From the NCBI RefSeq assembly GCF_030151085.1, contig NZ_JASLER010000086.1, positions 5,356 to 69,355 of the forward strand: a stretch of 64,000 nucleotides of DNA. Direction: 5' to 3'. The position numbers and the translations under genes were made by a program. The notes beneath the pieces are model-generated. The model had not been told where the DNA came from and did no database searches. It saw only the letters and a list, made by a program, of their open reading frames with translations. The stretch comes from Bacteroides sp. (lineage in GTDB: Bacteria > Bacteroidota > Bacteroidia > Bacteroidales > Bacteroidaceae). Positions 35,804-44,320 of the stretch are shown here, in pieces; the stretch's first letter is position 1, and each line of letters opens with the position of its first letter.

Positions 35804-36603
35804 ATCACACCTCCACTCTCATTAGATGCGCTATCTTCCTCGTTGGTAAAGAGGATGGTTACGCCAATTAGTATCAACATGATAAGCGAGAGGGCCGCAC
35901 CGTAGTTCCACATTCCGTTGTAGATACTTTCTTGTACCGTGGTACCGAAGAGCTTGATATTGTTCATTGTCAACAACTCGGCAATGGCGAATGTAGATAC
36001 CGTAGGCATAAAGACCATAACGATGCCACTCATAATGCCCGGCATAGACAACGGAAGAATGACTTTGCTGAATACCTTCACCGGATTGGCTCCCAGATCC
36101 TGCGCCGCTTCTATAAGGTTATGATCCATCTTCTGCAATGTATTATAAATAGGATAGATCATGAACGGCAGGAAGTTATAGACCATGCCGAATACCAGCG
36201 CTCCTTCGCCTAACGGCAGGCTCAGAAAGTCGAACAATGCCACGGTAGCCAATGTGCGTATCAGGATATTCACCCACATGGGCAGAATAAACAGCACCAC
36301 CATCGTGCGGGAACTATTAAACCGTTTCTGGCTAAGGATATAGGCAGCCGGATACCCCAATAACAGGCATATCAGCGTCGTAATTACTGCAATACCGATA
36401 GAATAGACAAACGTGTTCAGCGCCTCGGGATGCATCATGAACTTGCGGAAGTTGGCGAACGTAAACGTTCCTTCGGCATCTGTAAAAGCATATAGCACGA
36501 TAAGCAGCAACGGTACTATAACGAATACTAGCAGAAACAACGCGTATGGTACCGTCCAGTTGCGCCGGCGCATGAAGAAATGGGATAGTTTATCTAACAT
36601 CAT
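35800..36603 (-). CDS. potB: Polyamine ABC transporter permease PotB
   Basis: An inner-membrane permease of about 267 residues and six TM helices. The EAA loop is EAAQDLGANPVKVFSKVILPLS. I start at ATG 36603 (MMLDKLSHFFMRRRNW). An upstream GTG at 36618 could add five residues. It lies between potA and potC. Binding-protein specificity for spermidine or putrescine was not resolved. Confidence 0.92.
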   Translation of the reverse strand: MMLDKLSHFFMRRRNWTVPYALFLLVFVIVPLLLIVLYAFTDAEGTFTFANFRKFMMHPEALNTFVYSIGIAVITTLICLLLGYPAAYILSQKRFNSSRTMVVLFILPMWVNILIRTLATVALFDFLSLPLGEGALVFGMVYNFLPFMIYPIYNTLQKMDHNLIEAAQDLGANPVKVFSKVILPLSMPGIMSGIVMVFMPTVSTFAIAELLTMNNIKLFGTTVQESIYNGMWNYGAALSLIMLILIGVTILFTNEEDSASNESGGVI

Positions 36604-36624
36604 TTTATCATTAATCACCTTATA

Positions 36625-38022
36625 TTACCCTATTATTTTGTCACCTTTTATCACCCTGATATTTTCGGGAGCGATGGTAATACCTACCCGGTCGCCGTCA
36701 TCCCAAACATCGTTGGTATCTACGAAAATATCTTCGTCCCAATCGGAGAACACAGTCAGATGATAATGGTTCCCTTTGTAGAGGATAAATTTCACTTCAC
36801 CTGTCAGTCGTCCATCTTCTTCGTTGTCTTCGAGAATGATATGCTGGAAGTCAACTTCTACACGTACAGGTGTTTCAGGTTCTATGCCTTGTACTTCTTT
36901 GCATTCAAAACTGCATCCGAGGAATTCCACATGAGTGGAGTCTATCAGTTTGCCTTCGAATGTATTGCAGGTGCGTTCTTTCTTCATAACGTGGATGTCG
37001 AACGGCTTCACTAGCAGACCGACTTCGCGCCCGGCTTCAAAGCAGTGGTAATCTTGTACCATCAACTCATAACCTTCCCGGGTTTGTATCAGCATTTCGT
37101 AGTGTACACCTTTAAAGATACAGCTGGTCACGGTACCCGTCAGTTGTGCCGCATCGGAAATGTCGAAGATGTAGATATCTTCCGGCCTTATAACGACATC
37201 GATTTGCGTCTGCTCACCGAAACCTTCGTCCACACATTCAAATTCATGCCCTGCAAAGGTGACGAACTTATCGCGTATCATTACACCGTTCAGGATATTG
37301 CTTTCACCGATAAAGTCGGCTACAAAAGAGTTGATGGGTTCGTTATAGATGTCGGTCGGCACGCCGATTTGCTGTATCTTTCCTTCGCTCATCACTACGA
37401 TGGTGTCGCTTAGCGTAAGGGCTTCTTCCTGGTCATGGGTTACGTAGACAAAGGTGATGCCGAGTGATTTGTGCATCTCCTTCAATTCCATTTGCATGTC
37501 CTTACGCATTTTCAGGTCGAGGGCGGCAAGCGGTTCGTCAAGTAACAACACTTCCGGTTCGTTGACGATGGCACGTGCAATGGCAACGCGTTGTTGTTGT
37601 CCGCCGGAGAGTGAATCTACGTCACGGTCTTCATAATCGGTCATGCCTACCATGCGCAATGCTTGCTTCACTTTTTTCTCGATGGTGGCAGCAGGCATTT
37701 TCTTTAGTTTCAGTCCGAAGGCGATGTTGTTGAATACGTTGAGATGGGGAAAGAGAGCATATTTTTGGAATACAGTGTTCACAGGACGTTTGTGCGGCGG
37801 TGTTTGTGTGATGTCCTTTCCTGCAATGGTAATAACTCCTTCCGAAGCAGTCTGGAAACCTGCGATAAGGCGCAGCAGCGTTGTCTTTCCGCAACCGGAT
37901 GGTCCCAATATGGTTACAAACTCGCCCTTACGGACAGACAAATTTACATCATTCAGTACGGCTTTATCTCCAAAGAATTTCGATACGTGCTCTACACCGA
38001 TAATGCAGTCGGACTTTTGCAT
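36625..38022 (-). CDS. potA: Polyamine ABC transporter ATPase with extended C-terminus
   Basis: The ATP-binding subunit, 465 residues; most PotA proteins are near 370. Walker A is GPSGCGKTTLL, signature LSGGQQQRVAIARA, Walker B VLLLDEPLAALD. After the ATPase domain (about 1-240) there appear to be two TOBE-like segments in tandem (about 270-350 and 360-460), each with a beta-rich block ending in PE-D/NI. The duplication accounts for the extra length. It is the first gene of potABCD. Confidence 0.92.
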   Translation of the reverse strand: MQKSDCIIGVEHVSKFFGDKAVLNDVNLSVRKGEFVTILGPSGCGKTTLLRLIAGFQTASEGVITIAGKDITQTPPHKRPVNTVFQKYALFPHLNVFNNIAFGLKLKKMPAATIEKKVKQALRMVGMTDYEDRDVDSLSGGQQQRVAIARAIVNEPEVLLLDEPLAALDLKMRKDMQMELKEMHKSLGITFVYVTHDQEEALTLSDTIVVMSEGKIQQIGVPTDIYNEPINSFVADFIGESNILNGVMIRDKFVTFAGHEFECVDEGFGEQTQIDVVIRPEDIYIFDISDAAQLTGTVTSCIFKGVHYEMLIQTREGYELMVQDYHCFEAGREVGLLVKPFDIHVMKKERTCNTFEGKLIDSTHVEFLGCSFECKEVQGIEPETPVRVEVDFQHIILEDNEEDGRLTGEVKFILYKGNHYHLTVFSDWDEDIFVDTNDVWDDGDRVGITIAPENIRVIKGDKIIG

Positions 38023-38237
38023 AAGCGTTTCTTGTGATTCTTAAACTAATTAAACGAATGTATGGCTTCTTTCGGATGGGATTAATCACTTCTCTGAAAA
38101 AAGTGGGGCAAAGGTACGTATTTTTTAGAAAGTAGTGAAGTGTCTTTTCTCTAAAAGACATTTTAAACATTCTTTTCTTTGTATTCGTTCTGACAAATCC
38201 ACATATCTACGTGTGGAGTTTAATAACCATATTACTT

Positions 38238-39239
38238 ATGAATACAAGAAAAGTGAAAGCAAACAAAGACGATGACCTCTTCATCTTCATGCCGGGAGTC
38301 ATCGAAAGTCTAAAAAGAAATCTGCAATTCCCTGCTGTACAAACTTACACTAGTACACTGCATTCCGTCGGCGCCTTTCTGGAGAGTGATGCTATAGCTA
38401 TGCATTGTATATTCACTCCGGAGCAGATAACGAGGTACGAAAACTGGCTGGAAAGGCAAGGATTGGAGCCGAATACTATCTCTACTTACCTGCGCACCTT
38501 GCAGGCAGTCTACAACCGTTGGGCACCTCCGGGCACACCGGAACACAACCCGAAGTTATTCAAAGAGGCCTATACTCGGATAGAGTCGTCCACCAAGCGG
38601 GCGCTGACCAGAGAGCAGGTGCAGAAGTTATTTGCAACCAATGTCGATACGCTTGCCCCCAACCAACAACGGACGTTGGCTTATTTCCTATTGATGTTCC
38701 TATTGCGCGGCATGCCTTTCATAGACCTGGCACATTTGCGCAAAACAGACGTGCGGCACGGTACCATCACTTATTTGCGCCACAAGACGGGCAAGCCCAT
38801 TGTGGTGGATATTCCCCGTGAGGCATGGGCACTTCTGAATAAATACAGAGATAAGACTGATTCGGTCTATCTGTTGCCCATACTCAAAGACAAGGATACA
38901 CAAGATGCAATGGAGCAATTCCTTGATTACAAAAGTGCCTTGCGCAAGTACAACCGTGCCTTGGCAGGAGTGATTCGGATACTACTTCCGGGAGTTCGGG
39001 TAAGTTCGTACACGGCAAGGCATACGTGGGCAACCTTAGCCTATTATATGGGTACTCCCGTAGGTATCATCAGCCAGTCAATGGGGCATTCTTCCCTATT
39101 AGTGACAATGACTTATCTGAAACCTTTTGGCAATACAGAGTTAGATAAAGTAAACAGACAAGTTATATCATCCGTCAGAAAGGGAAAATGGAAGAAGTGG
39201 AAGGCATATAGTATCGTAGACAACAGAATATTAAGATGA
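38238..39239 (+). CDS. Tyrosine recombinase (phage-integrase fold, Bacteroides invertase-like)
   Basis: From ATG 38238 the protein has 333 residues; a GTG at 38211 would extend it. An N-terminal SAM-like core-binding domain (about 20-115) precedes the catalytic domain. The catalytic set is R157 (LLRGMPF), K183 (RHKTGK), R261-H262 (SYTARHTW), H284 (MGHSS) and the nucleophile Y293 (TYLKPF). The Tyr before TARH, in place of His, is usual for Bacteroides recombinases. It precedes a surface-protein cluster, so it may invert DNA controlling that cluster; no such invertible segment was proved. Confidence 0.88.
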   Translation: MNTRKVKANKDDDLFIFMPGVIESLKRNLQFPAVQTYTSTLHSVGAFLESDAIAMHCIFTPEQITRYENWLERQGLEPNTISTYLRTLQAVYNRWAPPGTPEHNPKLFKEAYTRIESSTKRALTREQVQKLFATNVDTLAPNQQRTLAYFLLMFLLRGMPFIDLAHLRKTDVRHGTITYLRHKTGKPIVVDIPREAWALLNKYRDKTDSVYLLPILKDKDTQDAMEQFLDYKSALRKYNRALAGVIRILLPGVRVSSYTARHTWATLAYYMGTPVGIISQSMGHSSLLVTMTYLKPFGNTELDKVNRQVISSVRKGKWKKWKAYSIVDNRILR

Positions 39240-39650
39240 AACTACTTATATAGTAAGGGCAAAACGATTCACAAAGATGCGGCATTATTTACAAACATGC
39301 AAACAAAGTCTTATAAAATATAAAAGAAATCTTATATCTCACTAAAAACACTCTTAGAGATTAGCTGAATCTACATATTACACCTGTTTCTGTGCCACAT
39401 AGGCATACGAGCCTTCTTTCCCGTTTTATGTGTTAAAAGCGGGATGTAGCTTTATGCACTATATGCTTCCGAAATAGCATATCATCTTCTTATAAGCCTA
39501 CTTTCTATTTCAGAAAACTTCAGTTTTGCATAGTCAGAAAACGCCTTCTCTGCTATGTCTTGCAACATATATCCTTTACTATATAAGTAATGCCCAAGCA
39601 AGATAAATCATTTTATCAACCATATTATAAATTATAAAAAAACAAACAAC
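39240..39650. other. Intergenic region upstream of the surface-protein cluster
   Basis: AT-rich, with no gene. The only structures seen are a short ATATGCT/AGCATAT hairpin at 39461-39482 and scattered 7-bp inverted matches (GGCATTA 39281 with TAATGCC near 39588; GCAAAAC near 39258 with GTTTTGC near 39524). These are near the number expected by chance, and no clear recombination sites were found. Confidence 0.5.
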
Positions 39651-39845
39651 ATGAAGAAGAAAGACATGTATGTATCCCCCCAAGTAGAGGTGATAGAGAT
39701 GGAGAACGAAGGTGTGATAGCCAGTAGCCAACTGCCCGGCGTGGGTGACGGAGGCTCAACCCGTGCAATACAGAGTAAAGGATACAACAGTGCCGCATCA
39801 AGCGACTTGGAAGACATGATTAACGATATCCTCACCATCGAATAG
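39651..39845 (+). CDS. Small protein with Bacteroides leader-like N-terminus
   Basis: A 64-residue protein beginning MKKKDMYVSPQVEVIEME. Short Bacteroides proteins with a similar YxxPxVEVxExE...GVIA start are often found beside fimbrillin-type genes; their role is not known to me. It has no signal peptide of the usual hydrophobic kind. The centre is Gly/Ser-rich (LPGVGDGGSTRAIQS) and the C-terminus acidic. It lies 28 bp upstream of the fimbrillin/BspA-type lipoprotein and probably shares its transcript. It could be a peptide precursor, but no modifying enzyme is nearby. Confidence 0.7.
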   Translation: MKKKDMYVSPQVEVIEMENEGVIASSQLPGVGDGGSTRAIQSKGYNSAASSDLEDMINDILTIE

Positions 39846-39873
39846 TAGTAACCTTTCAAATGTAAAGCAAACA

Positions 39874-41340
39874 ATGAAAAAACAGATTAGAAACCTCGCC
39901 ATGCTGTTGCTGGTGGCAATTGCATGGACTGGATGTACAGACGAAATCGCAGTAGAGAATAAAACTACCGATACAACGAAAGGCACTACCCTCATTGCCT
40001 CAATGGGCGATAATGCTCCCCAAACAAGAATAGACTATACTGATAATGGCACCAGTGGCATGGACTTGAAGTGGAGTGCAGGAGATGAGTTTACAGTTTT
40101 TTATAAAAGCGGTGGAGCTGTAGGCAACTTTGTGCTGAAATCGGGAGAAGGTACCACAACAGGAGTGTTTGAAGCCGTAGGTAGCGTGACATTGCATAAT
40201 GGCTATGAATATATAGCCGTATATCCAGCAATATCCAGTGCTTATGTTGCGTCTTACAGTGCTATAAAACGTCCTACTGCCAGTTATATTGCAAACGGAA
40301 ACAATGACATGACTCAATTGAATGATATGCTACATATAGAAGCCCCATTTACATATACAAATGGAGCAGAAATAAGTACAAAAATCGCTTTTAAGCATCA
40401 ATATGCCATGCTCACCATTAAGTTATCGGCTGGTACAATAACCGATGTTGTCGGAAAGATATCGATGCATAGCAGCACGAATGATTTCTCAGATGTGCAA
40501 TTCATCACTACTGTCCCCACTTCGGATATCACAGCCTACACCATGATGAAACCTGCCTCCGGAGATCGGGACATCACTTTTGCAGTGACTACCGCCACTG
40601 GTAAAGTGTACACACAAACCATCAGTACCAGTAAAGAGTATGTAGCTGGAAAGCGCTATACTGCAACACTCGATAATCTTACTGAATTGACGGGAGTTGA
40701 TTTGGCATCCTTTGCAGCCAGTGCCCCAAATGGCGATATCTGGGTGATTACGGATGCGGATACTCCAACCGCAGACAAGTTTACAAATATAAACAATCAG
40801 TTGAAAGCAATCGAAAGTAGCGGTCGTAAAATAGAACTTATATTTTCCAATATTAAGGCAATACCTGCAAATGCAATGACGATATTGCAAGCATTAGCCT
40901 CTGTTAGTTGTCCCCAAGTAACTAGTTTAGGAGCTTATGCCTTCCATAACAATACCAATCTTACCTCCGTGTACTTTCCTAACTTAACGAATATATCCTC
41001 AAACTCATTGGGAAAAGCATTAACATCTATCTACTTACCCAAGTTACCAGTAGTTCCAACACAGGCATTCTCTGGTTGCTCAAATTTAACAACTGTATAT
41101 TTGCCTAAAGTTACTTCCATAGCTAATACTGCATTCCCTAACTGTAGTTCTTTAAAATCATTCACCGTAGCTACCGAAGCAACTCTTTCCAGTTTGGGAA
41201 CAAGTATCTTCGCTGGCTTAACTACTCTTACTAATATTACCGTTACAACCAGTGGTGGCACGACAGCAGACAACAGTTGGACTGTAGGTAATCAATCGTA
41301 TGGTCCATTCAGAAAAGTAAATATTATTAGTGCTCCTTAA
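39874..41340 (+). CDS. Fimbrillin-like lipoprotein with BspA-type leucine-rich repeats
   Basis: A 488-residue surface lipoprotein. The lipobox is IAWTGC (Cys about 20). Residues 35-265 resemble the fimbrillin/Mfa N-domain of Bacteroidetes (KTTDTTKGTTLIASMGD ... YTATLDNLT). The C-terminal part carries BspA-like leucine-rich repeats, e.g. LGAYAFHNNTNLTSVYFP and LPVVPTQAFSGCSNLTTVYLP. It would be exposed on the cell surface and may serve in adhesion. It follows the 64-residue gene, and a 22-bp-phased array lies just after its stop. Confidence 0.85.
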   Translation: MKKQIRNLAMLLLVAIAWTGCTDEIAVENKTTDTTKGTTLIASMGDNAPQTRIDYTDNGTSGMDLKWSAGDEFTVFYKSGGAVGNFVLKSGEGTTTGVFEAVGSVTLHNGYEYIAVYPAISSAYVASYSAIKRPTASYIANGNNDMTQLNDMLHIEAPFTYTNGAEISTKIAFKHQYAMLTIKLSAGTITDVVGKISMHSSTNDFSDVQFITTVPTSDITAYTMMKPASGDRDITFAVTTATGKVYTQTISTSKEYVAGKRYTATLDNLTELTGVDLASFAASAPNGDIWVITDADTPTADKFTNINNQLKAIESSGRKIELIFSNIKAIPANAMTILQALASVSCPQVTSLGAYAFHNNTNLTSVYFPNLTNISSNSLGKALTSIYLPKLPVVPTQAFSGCSNLTTVYLPKVTSIANTAFPNCSSLKSFTVATEATLSSLGTSIFAGLTTLTNITVTTSGGTTADNSWTVGNQSYGPFRKVNIISAP

Positions 41341-41405
41341 TGTACTTCTCAGCCAAGGGCGGATGCAAATAATCCATCGGCTATGAGTGTACAAATTAGT
41401 ATTCC

Positions 41406-41493
41406 CGAACCCAGTTTCTCTTGTCGCCGACAAGACGACCTCGAGTCAGCGACAAGACCTTCCCGAGTCAGCGACAAGAGAAACTGCCTTCGA
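41406..41493. repeat. 22-bp-phased repeat array 4 (CGACAAG family) with terminal inverted arms
   Basis: CGACAAG begins at 41428, 41450 and 41472, 22 bp apart. CGAGTCAGCGACAAGA is repeated directly at 41442 and 41464. The ends AGTTTCTCTTGTCGC (41413-41427) and GCGACAAGAGAAACT (41471-41485) are exact 15-bp inverted repeats. A hairpin of over 70 bp can form. It follows the fimbrillin/BspA gene and may be its terminator. Confidence 0.85.
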
Positions 41494-41529
41494 CACATCA
41501 AAATAGCAACCTTTTAAAAACTTAGAATT

Positions 41530-41991
41530 ATGCCCTTTTGGAAAAAGATGCTTAATCAGAAACAAGCGGTTTATTACCCTCGCGCCATCGTGCAGGGCAA
41601 ACCGGTAGAAACGGAGACCATCGCCAAAGACCTGGCGAAAATCTCCACAGTAAGTAACTCGGACGTTCAAGCCGTATTGGGCGACATCTCGGGCGTGATG
41701 CACACCCGTATGGCGCAAGGCAAGAGCGTACACATTAAAGGATTGGGATACTTCCGCTATGTGCTCGACACCAAAGGCGTGAAGAATCTCAAAGACTTCA
41801 ACTTCGAGAAACAGGTGCAAGCCGTGCGCGTAGAGTTTGTGCCCGAGCGCACCAAACTGAGCAACGGTACCTATACCCGTGCCCTGGTAGATAGCGACAC
41901 ACTGGAATGGATTGAACTCTCTCCCGAAACCGAAGACCAAGATCCCTCAACAGGTGGTGGCAGTAACCCTGACGATAATCCGTTAGGATAG
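41530..41991 (+). CDS. HU-like DNA-binding protein (HU-HIG type) with acidic tail
   Basis: A 153-residue protein of the Bacteroidetes HU-like family. The N-terminal and central part (YYPRAIVQGKPVETETIAKDLAKISTVSNSDVQAVLGDI, KSVHIKGLGYFRYVL) matches an extended HU fold. The tail (TEDQDPSTGGGSNPDDNPLG) is disordered and acidic. Such proteins bind DNA as nucleoid components. It is 189 bp downstream of the fimbrillin/BspA gene and has its own terminator at 42050. Confidence 0.88.
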   Translation: MPFWKKMLNQKQAVYYPRAIVQGKPVETETIAKDLAKISTVSNSDVQAVLGDISGVMHTRMAQGKSVHIKGLGYFRYVLDTKGVKNLKDFNFEKQVQAVRVEFVPERTKLSNGTYTRALVDSDTLEWIELSPETEDQDPSTGGGSNPDDNPLG

Positions 41992-42049
41992 CGCATGACG
42001 CAAAGGATACTTTCATCTGAATAGTCAAGTAAACCATAACAATCATCTG

Positions 42050-42082
42050 TCCGCCTTTCCCAATAGGGAGAGGCGGATTACT
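42050..42082 (+). terminator. Terminator after the HU-like gene
   Basis: Stem TCCGCCTTTCCC / AGGGAGAGGCGGA (42050-42077, one or two mismatches) followed by TTACTGTTTTTAT. Confidence 0.75.
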
Positions 42083-42190
42083 GTTTTTATATAGTGGCTA
42101 TTATTCTTAATTTAACCAGAGTTCAATATAAGAAATGATGTATAAGCGGTAAAAAAAGGATCAAACTTAGTAAGAAAAAAGCTATATCAG

Positions 42191-42221
42191 TTTCAAGTTA
42201 TCCGAATATATCCTACCTTTG
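42191..42221 (+). promoter_or_regulatory. Promoter of the Rpn-family gene
   Basis: TTTC (42191-42194), 19-bp spacer, TACCTTTG (42214-42221). Transcription from about 42228 supports initiation at ATG 42251 rather than the ATG at 42236. Confidence 0.6.
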
Positions 42222-42250
42222 TTGGACTTAAATTAATGAGAGTAAGAGAT

Positions 42251-43162
42251 ATGGAAGAATTGGAAGACAAATATGTACGTTTCGACTGGGCCATCAAGCG
42301 CCTGTTGCGTCAAAAAGCCAATTTTGGTGTACTCGAAGGTTTCCTCAACGTATTCCTTGACGAGAAAGTAACCATCTTGGAGATACTGGAAAGCGAAGGC
42401 AACCAGCTCTCCTCCGATGATAAATTCAACCGCGTGGACATCAAAGCACGCAATGACAAGGATGAAATCATCATCATTGAGATACAAAATACTCGTGAAC
42501 TCTACTATCTGGAGCGGATACTTTACGGTGTAGCCAAAGCCATCACCGAGCATATCTCGCTGGGCGAGCCTTACTATAAGGTAAAGAAAGTCTATTCTAT
42601 CAGCGTCCTCTACTTCGACATTGGTCAAGGCACCGACTACCTCTATCACGGTCAGAACCACTTCATAGGTGTCCATACAGGAGACCGCTTGCGAGTGAAT
42701 GTCAAGGAACGCGACGCCATCGTTTCGCGCATGCCTGCCGAGATATTCCCCGAGTACGTCCTCATCCGTGTAAACCAGTTCGATGAGGTAGCAGTTACAC
42801 CGCTCGAAGAGTGGATGAAGTACCTCAAATATGGTACTATTCGCCCCGACACTACCGCTCCCGGACTGAGCGAAGCACTTGAGAAACTGAAATACTACTC
42901 CATGTCCTCCAAAGAAAGACTGGCTTATGACGCTCATGTAGATGCCATGAAGATTCAGAATGATGTGTTGGATACAGCAAAAATAGAAGGACGAATAGAA
43001 GGACGAATGGAAGGACGAATGGAAGGCCTAGCGGAAGGAAAAGCAGAAGGCAAAGCAGAAGGCAAAGCAGAAATAGCCCGCGTTATGAAATCACGCGGCA
43101 TATCCCCCGCCGACATTGCCGACATCACAGGACTATCGCCTGAACAGATAGCCACTCTGTAA
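42251..43162 (+). CDS. Rpn-family recombination-promoting nuclease / PD-(D/E)XK protein
   Basis: About 303 residues. The N-terminus (MEELEDKYVRFDWAIKRLLRQ) and nuclease core (NRVDIKARNDKDEIIIIEIQN, with Asp and E-x-Q metal-site residues) fit the Rpn/PDDEXK_2 family, once annotated as transposases. The C-terminus has EGR/EGK/EGL triplet repeats encoded by near-identical 12-bp units (about 42988-43075), which could change in number by slippage. An ATG at 42236 is also in frame. Rpn proteins cut DNA and raise RecA-independent recombination in E. coli; the role here is unknown. Confidence 0.85.
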   Translation: MEELEDKYVRFDWAIKRLLRQKANFGVLEGFLNVFLDEKVTILEILESEGNQLSSDDKFNRVDIKARNDKDEIIIIEIQNTRELYYLERILYGVAKAITEHISLGEPYYKVKKVYSISVLYFDIGQGTDYLYHGQNHFIGVHTGDRLRVNVKERDAIVSRMPAEIFPEYVLIRVNQFDEVAVTPLEEWMKYLKYGTIRPDTTAPGLSEALEKLKYYSMSSKERLAYDAHVDAMKIQNDVLDTAKIEGRIEGRMEGRMEGLAEGKAEGKAEGKAEIARVMKSRGISPADIADITGLSPEQIATL

Positions 43163-43209
43163 ACTACTTCCGAAACTTAAGTAAACTGTGTTATTCCCCT
43201 TTATCAGCT

Positions 43210-43242
43210 AAGCTCTCAATATCGAAAAGATGTTGAGGGCTT
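43210..43242 (+). terminator. Terminator after the Rpn-family gene
   Basis: AAGCTCTCAA (43210-43219) pairs with TTGAGGGCTT (43233-43242) with one G-U pair, and T-rich sequence follows. Confidence 0.65.
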
Positions 43243-43289
43243 TCTGCTTATAATTCTCATTTGGTTCAAAACGGTACAGACATGAACTA

Positions 43290-43406
43290 AGTACCCCCCG
43301 GCCCCCTAAAGGGGGAGGGGAATAGTTTCAGACCTAATATACTTATCTTTAGAATAATGCAACTTGTAGTATCCCCCTTCCCCTTTAGGGGACCGAGGGG
43401 TATAAC
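43290..43406. repeat. GC-rich inverted-repeat element of about 117 bp
   Basis: The left arm near 43290-43326 (GTACCCCCCGG, CCCCCTAAAGGGGGAG) and the right arm near 43367-43406 (TTCCCCTTTAGGGGACC, GAGGGGTATAAC) are inverted copies, each with an inner palindrome, about 40 bp apart. It resembles a MITE-like unit. No transposase is adjacent. Confidence 0.7.
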
Positions 43407-43507
43407 CGTAAAATAATGAGTTATTTATTATATCGAACTCAACTTATTTAATTATACTTCCGACAATAAATTAAAACCTTCCGGCTTTAATTTTAAAGAA
43501 TTTCCCT

Positions 43508-43515
43508 TACTTTTG
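43508..43515 (+). promoter_or_regulatory. Candidate -7 box of the SDR gene
   Basis: TACTTTTG fits TAnnTTTG, 26 bp upstream of the start codon. The -33 region is only a weak match. Confidence 0.4.
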
Positions 43516-43541
43516 TTCTCTATAAACAACTTATTATAACA

Positions 43542-44306
43542 ATGGAAAAGAAAATAGTTCTTATCACAGGTGCCTCCTCCGGCATAGGTGAAGGCTGTGC
43601 CCGCAAGTTCGCTATGAACGGCTACCGCCTCATCCTGAATGGTCGTAATGTAGAGAAGCTGAACTCCGTAAAAAAAGAATTGGAAGAAAATTATCATGCG
43701 GATATTTATCTGCTTCCTTTTGATGTTCGTGATCGCGCGGCTGCTAAAACAGCTTTAGATTCTTTGCCATCCGAATGGAAAAGCATTGATATCCTGATAA
43801 ACAACGCCGGCCTCGTTATCGGCATGGATAAAGAGCATGAAGGAAATCTTGACGAATGGGACGTGGTGATTGATACCGATGTGAAAGCACTTCTATCCAT
43901 GACTCGCCTGGTAGTGCCCGGTATGGTAGAACGTGGACGTGGTCATGTCATCAATATGGGCTCTATTGCCGGAGAGTATGCTTATCCGGGTGGCAGTGTG
44001 TACTGTGCCGCTAAAGCTGCCGTTAAAGTGCTTTCTGACGGACTTCGTATCGACTTGGTTGATACTCCTGTAAGAGTAACGAATATCAAACCCGGACTGG
44101 TAGAAACCAACTTCTCTGTAGTACGTTTCCGTGGTGATAAAGATGCTGCCGATAATGTATATAATGGAATACGTCCGCTCGATGGCGACGATATAGCTGA
44201 AGTGGTTTACTTTGCTGCCGCTGTACCGGAACATATCCAAATAGCCGAAGTATTGGTGATGCCTACCAATCAGGCTACAGGAACGATTACTTATAAAAAG
44301 AAATAA
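43542..44306 (+). CDS. SDR-family NAD(P)-dependent oxidoreductase (YdfG-like)
   Basis: A classical short-chain dehydrogenase, 254 residues. Cofactor motif TGASSGIGEGCA, NNAG in INNAGLVIG, catalytic Ser in NMGSIAGE, and Y-x-x-x-K in YCAAKAAVKV. The C-terminus follows the YdfG pattern (3-hydroxy acid / serine dehydrogenase group), but the substrate is not proved. It is monocistronic, with an inverted-repeat array after its stop. Confidence 0.92.
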   Translation: MEKKIVLITGASSGIGEGCARKFAMNGYRLILNGRNVEKLNSVKKELEENYHADIYLLPFDVRDRAAAKTALDSLPSEWKSIDILINNAGLVIGMDKEHEGNLDEWDVVIDTDVKALLSMTRLVVPGMVERGRGHVINMGSIAGEYAYPGGSVYCAAKAAVKVLSDGLRIDLVDTPVRVTNIKPGLVETNFSVVRFRGDKDAADNVYNGIRPLDGDDIAEVVYFAAAVPEHIQIAEVLVMPTNQATGTITYKKK

Positions 44307-44320
44307 ACCACCCCTATCTG

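Larger units (their letters stand above)
43163..43541. other. Intergenic region between the Rpn and SDR genes
   Basis: It holds a terminator-like stem (43210-43242), the GC-rich inverted pair at 43290-43406, and a -7-like TACTTTTG at 43508-43515 before the SDR gene. No coding sequence is evident. Confidence 0.6.

Noticed and set aside
38238..39239. Damage to the recombinase active site (Tyr instead of His before the catalytic Arg)
   Set aside because: The SYTARHTW form is usual in Bacteroides tyrosine recombinases, and Arg, Lys, His and Tyr are all present.
39240..39650. An invertible promoter segment
   Set aside because: Only 7-bp inverted matches were found, near the number expected by chance, and no consensus promoter lies between them.
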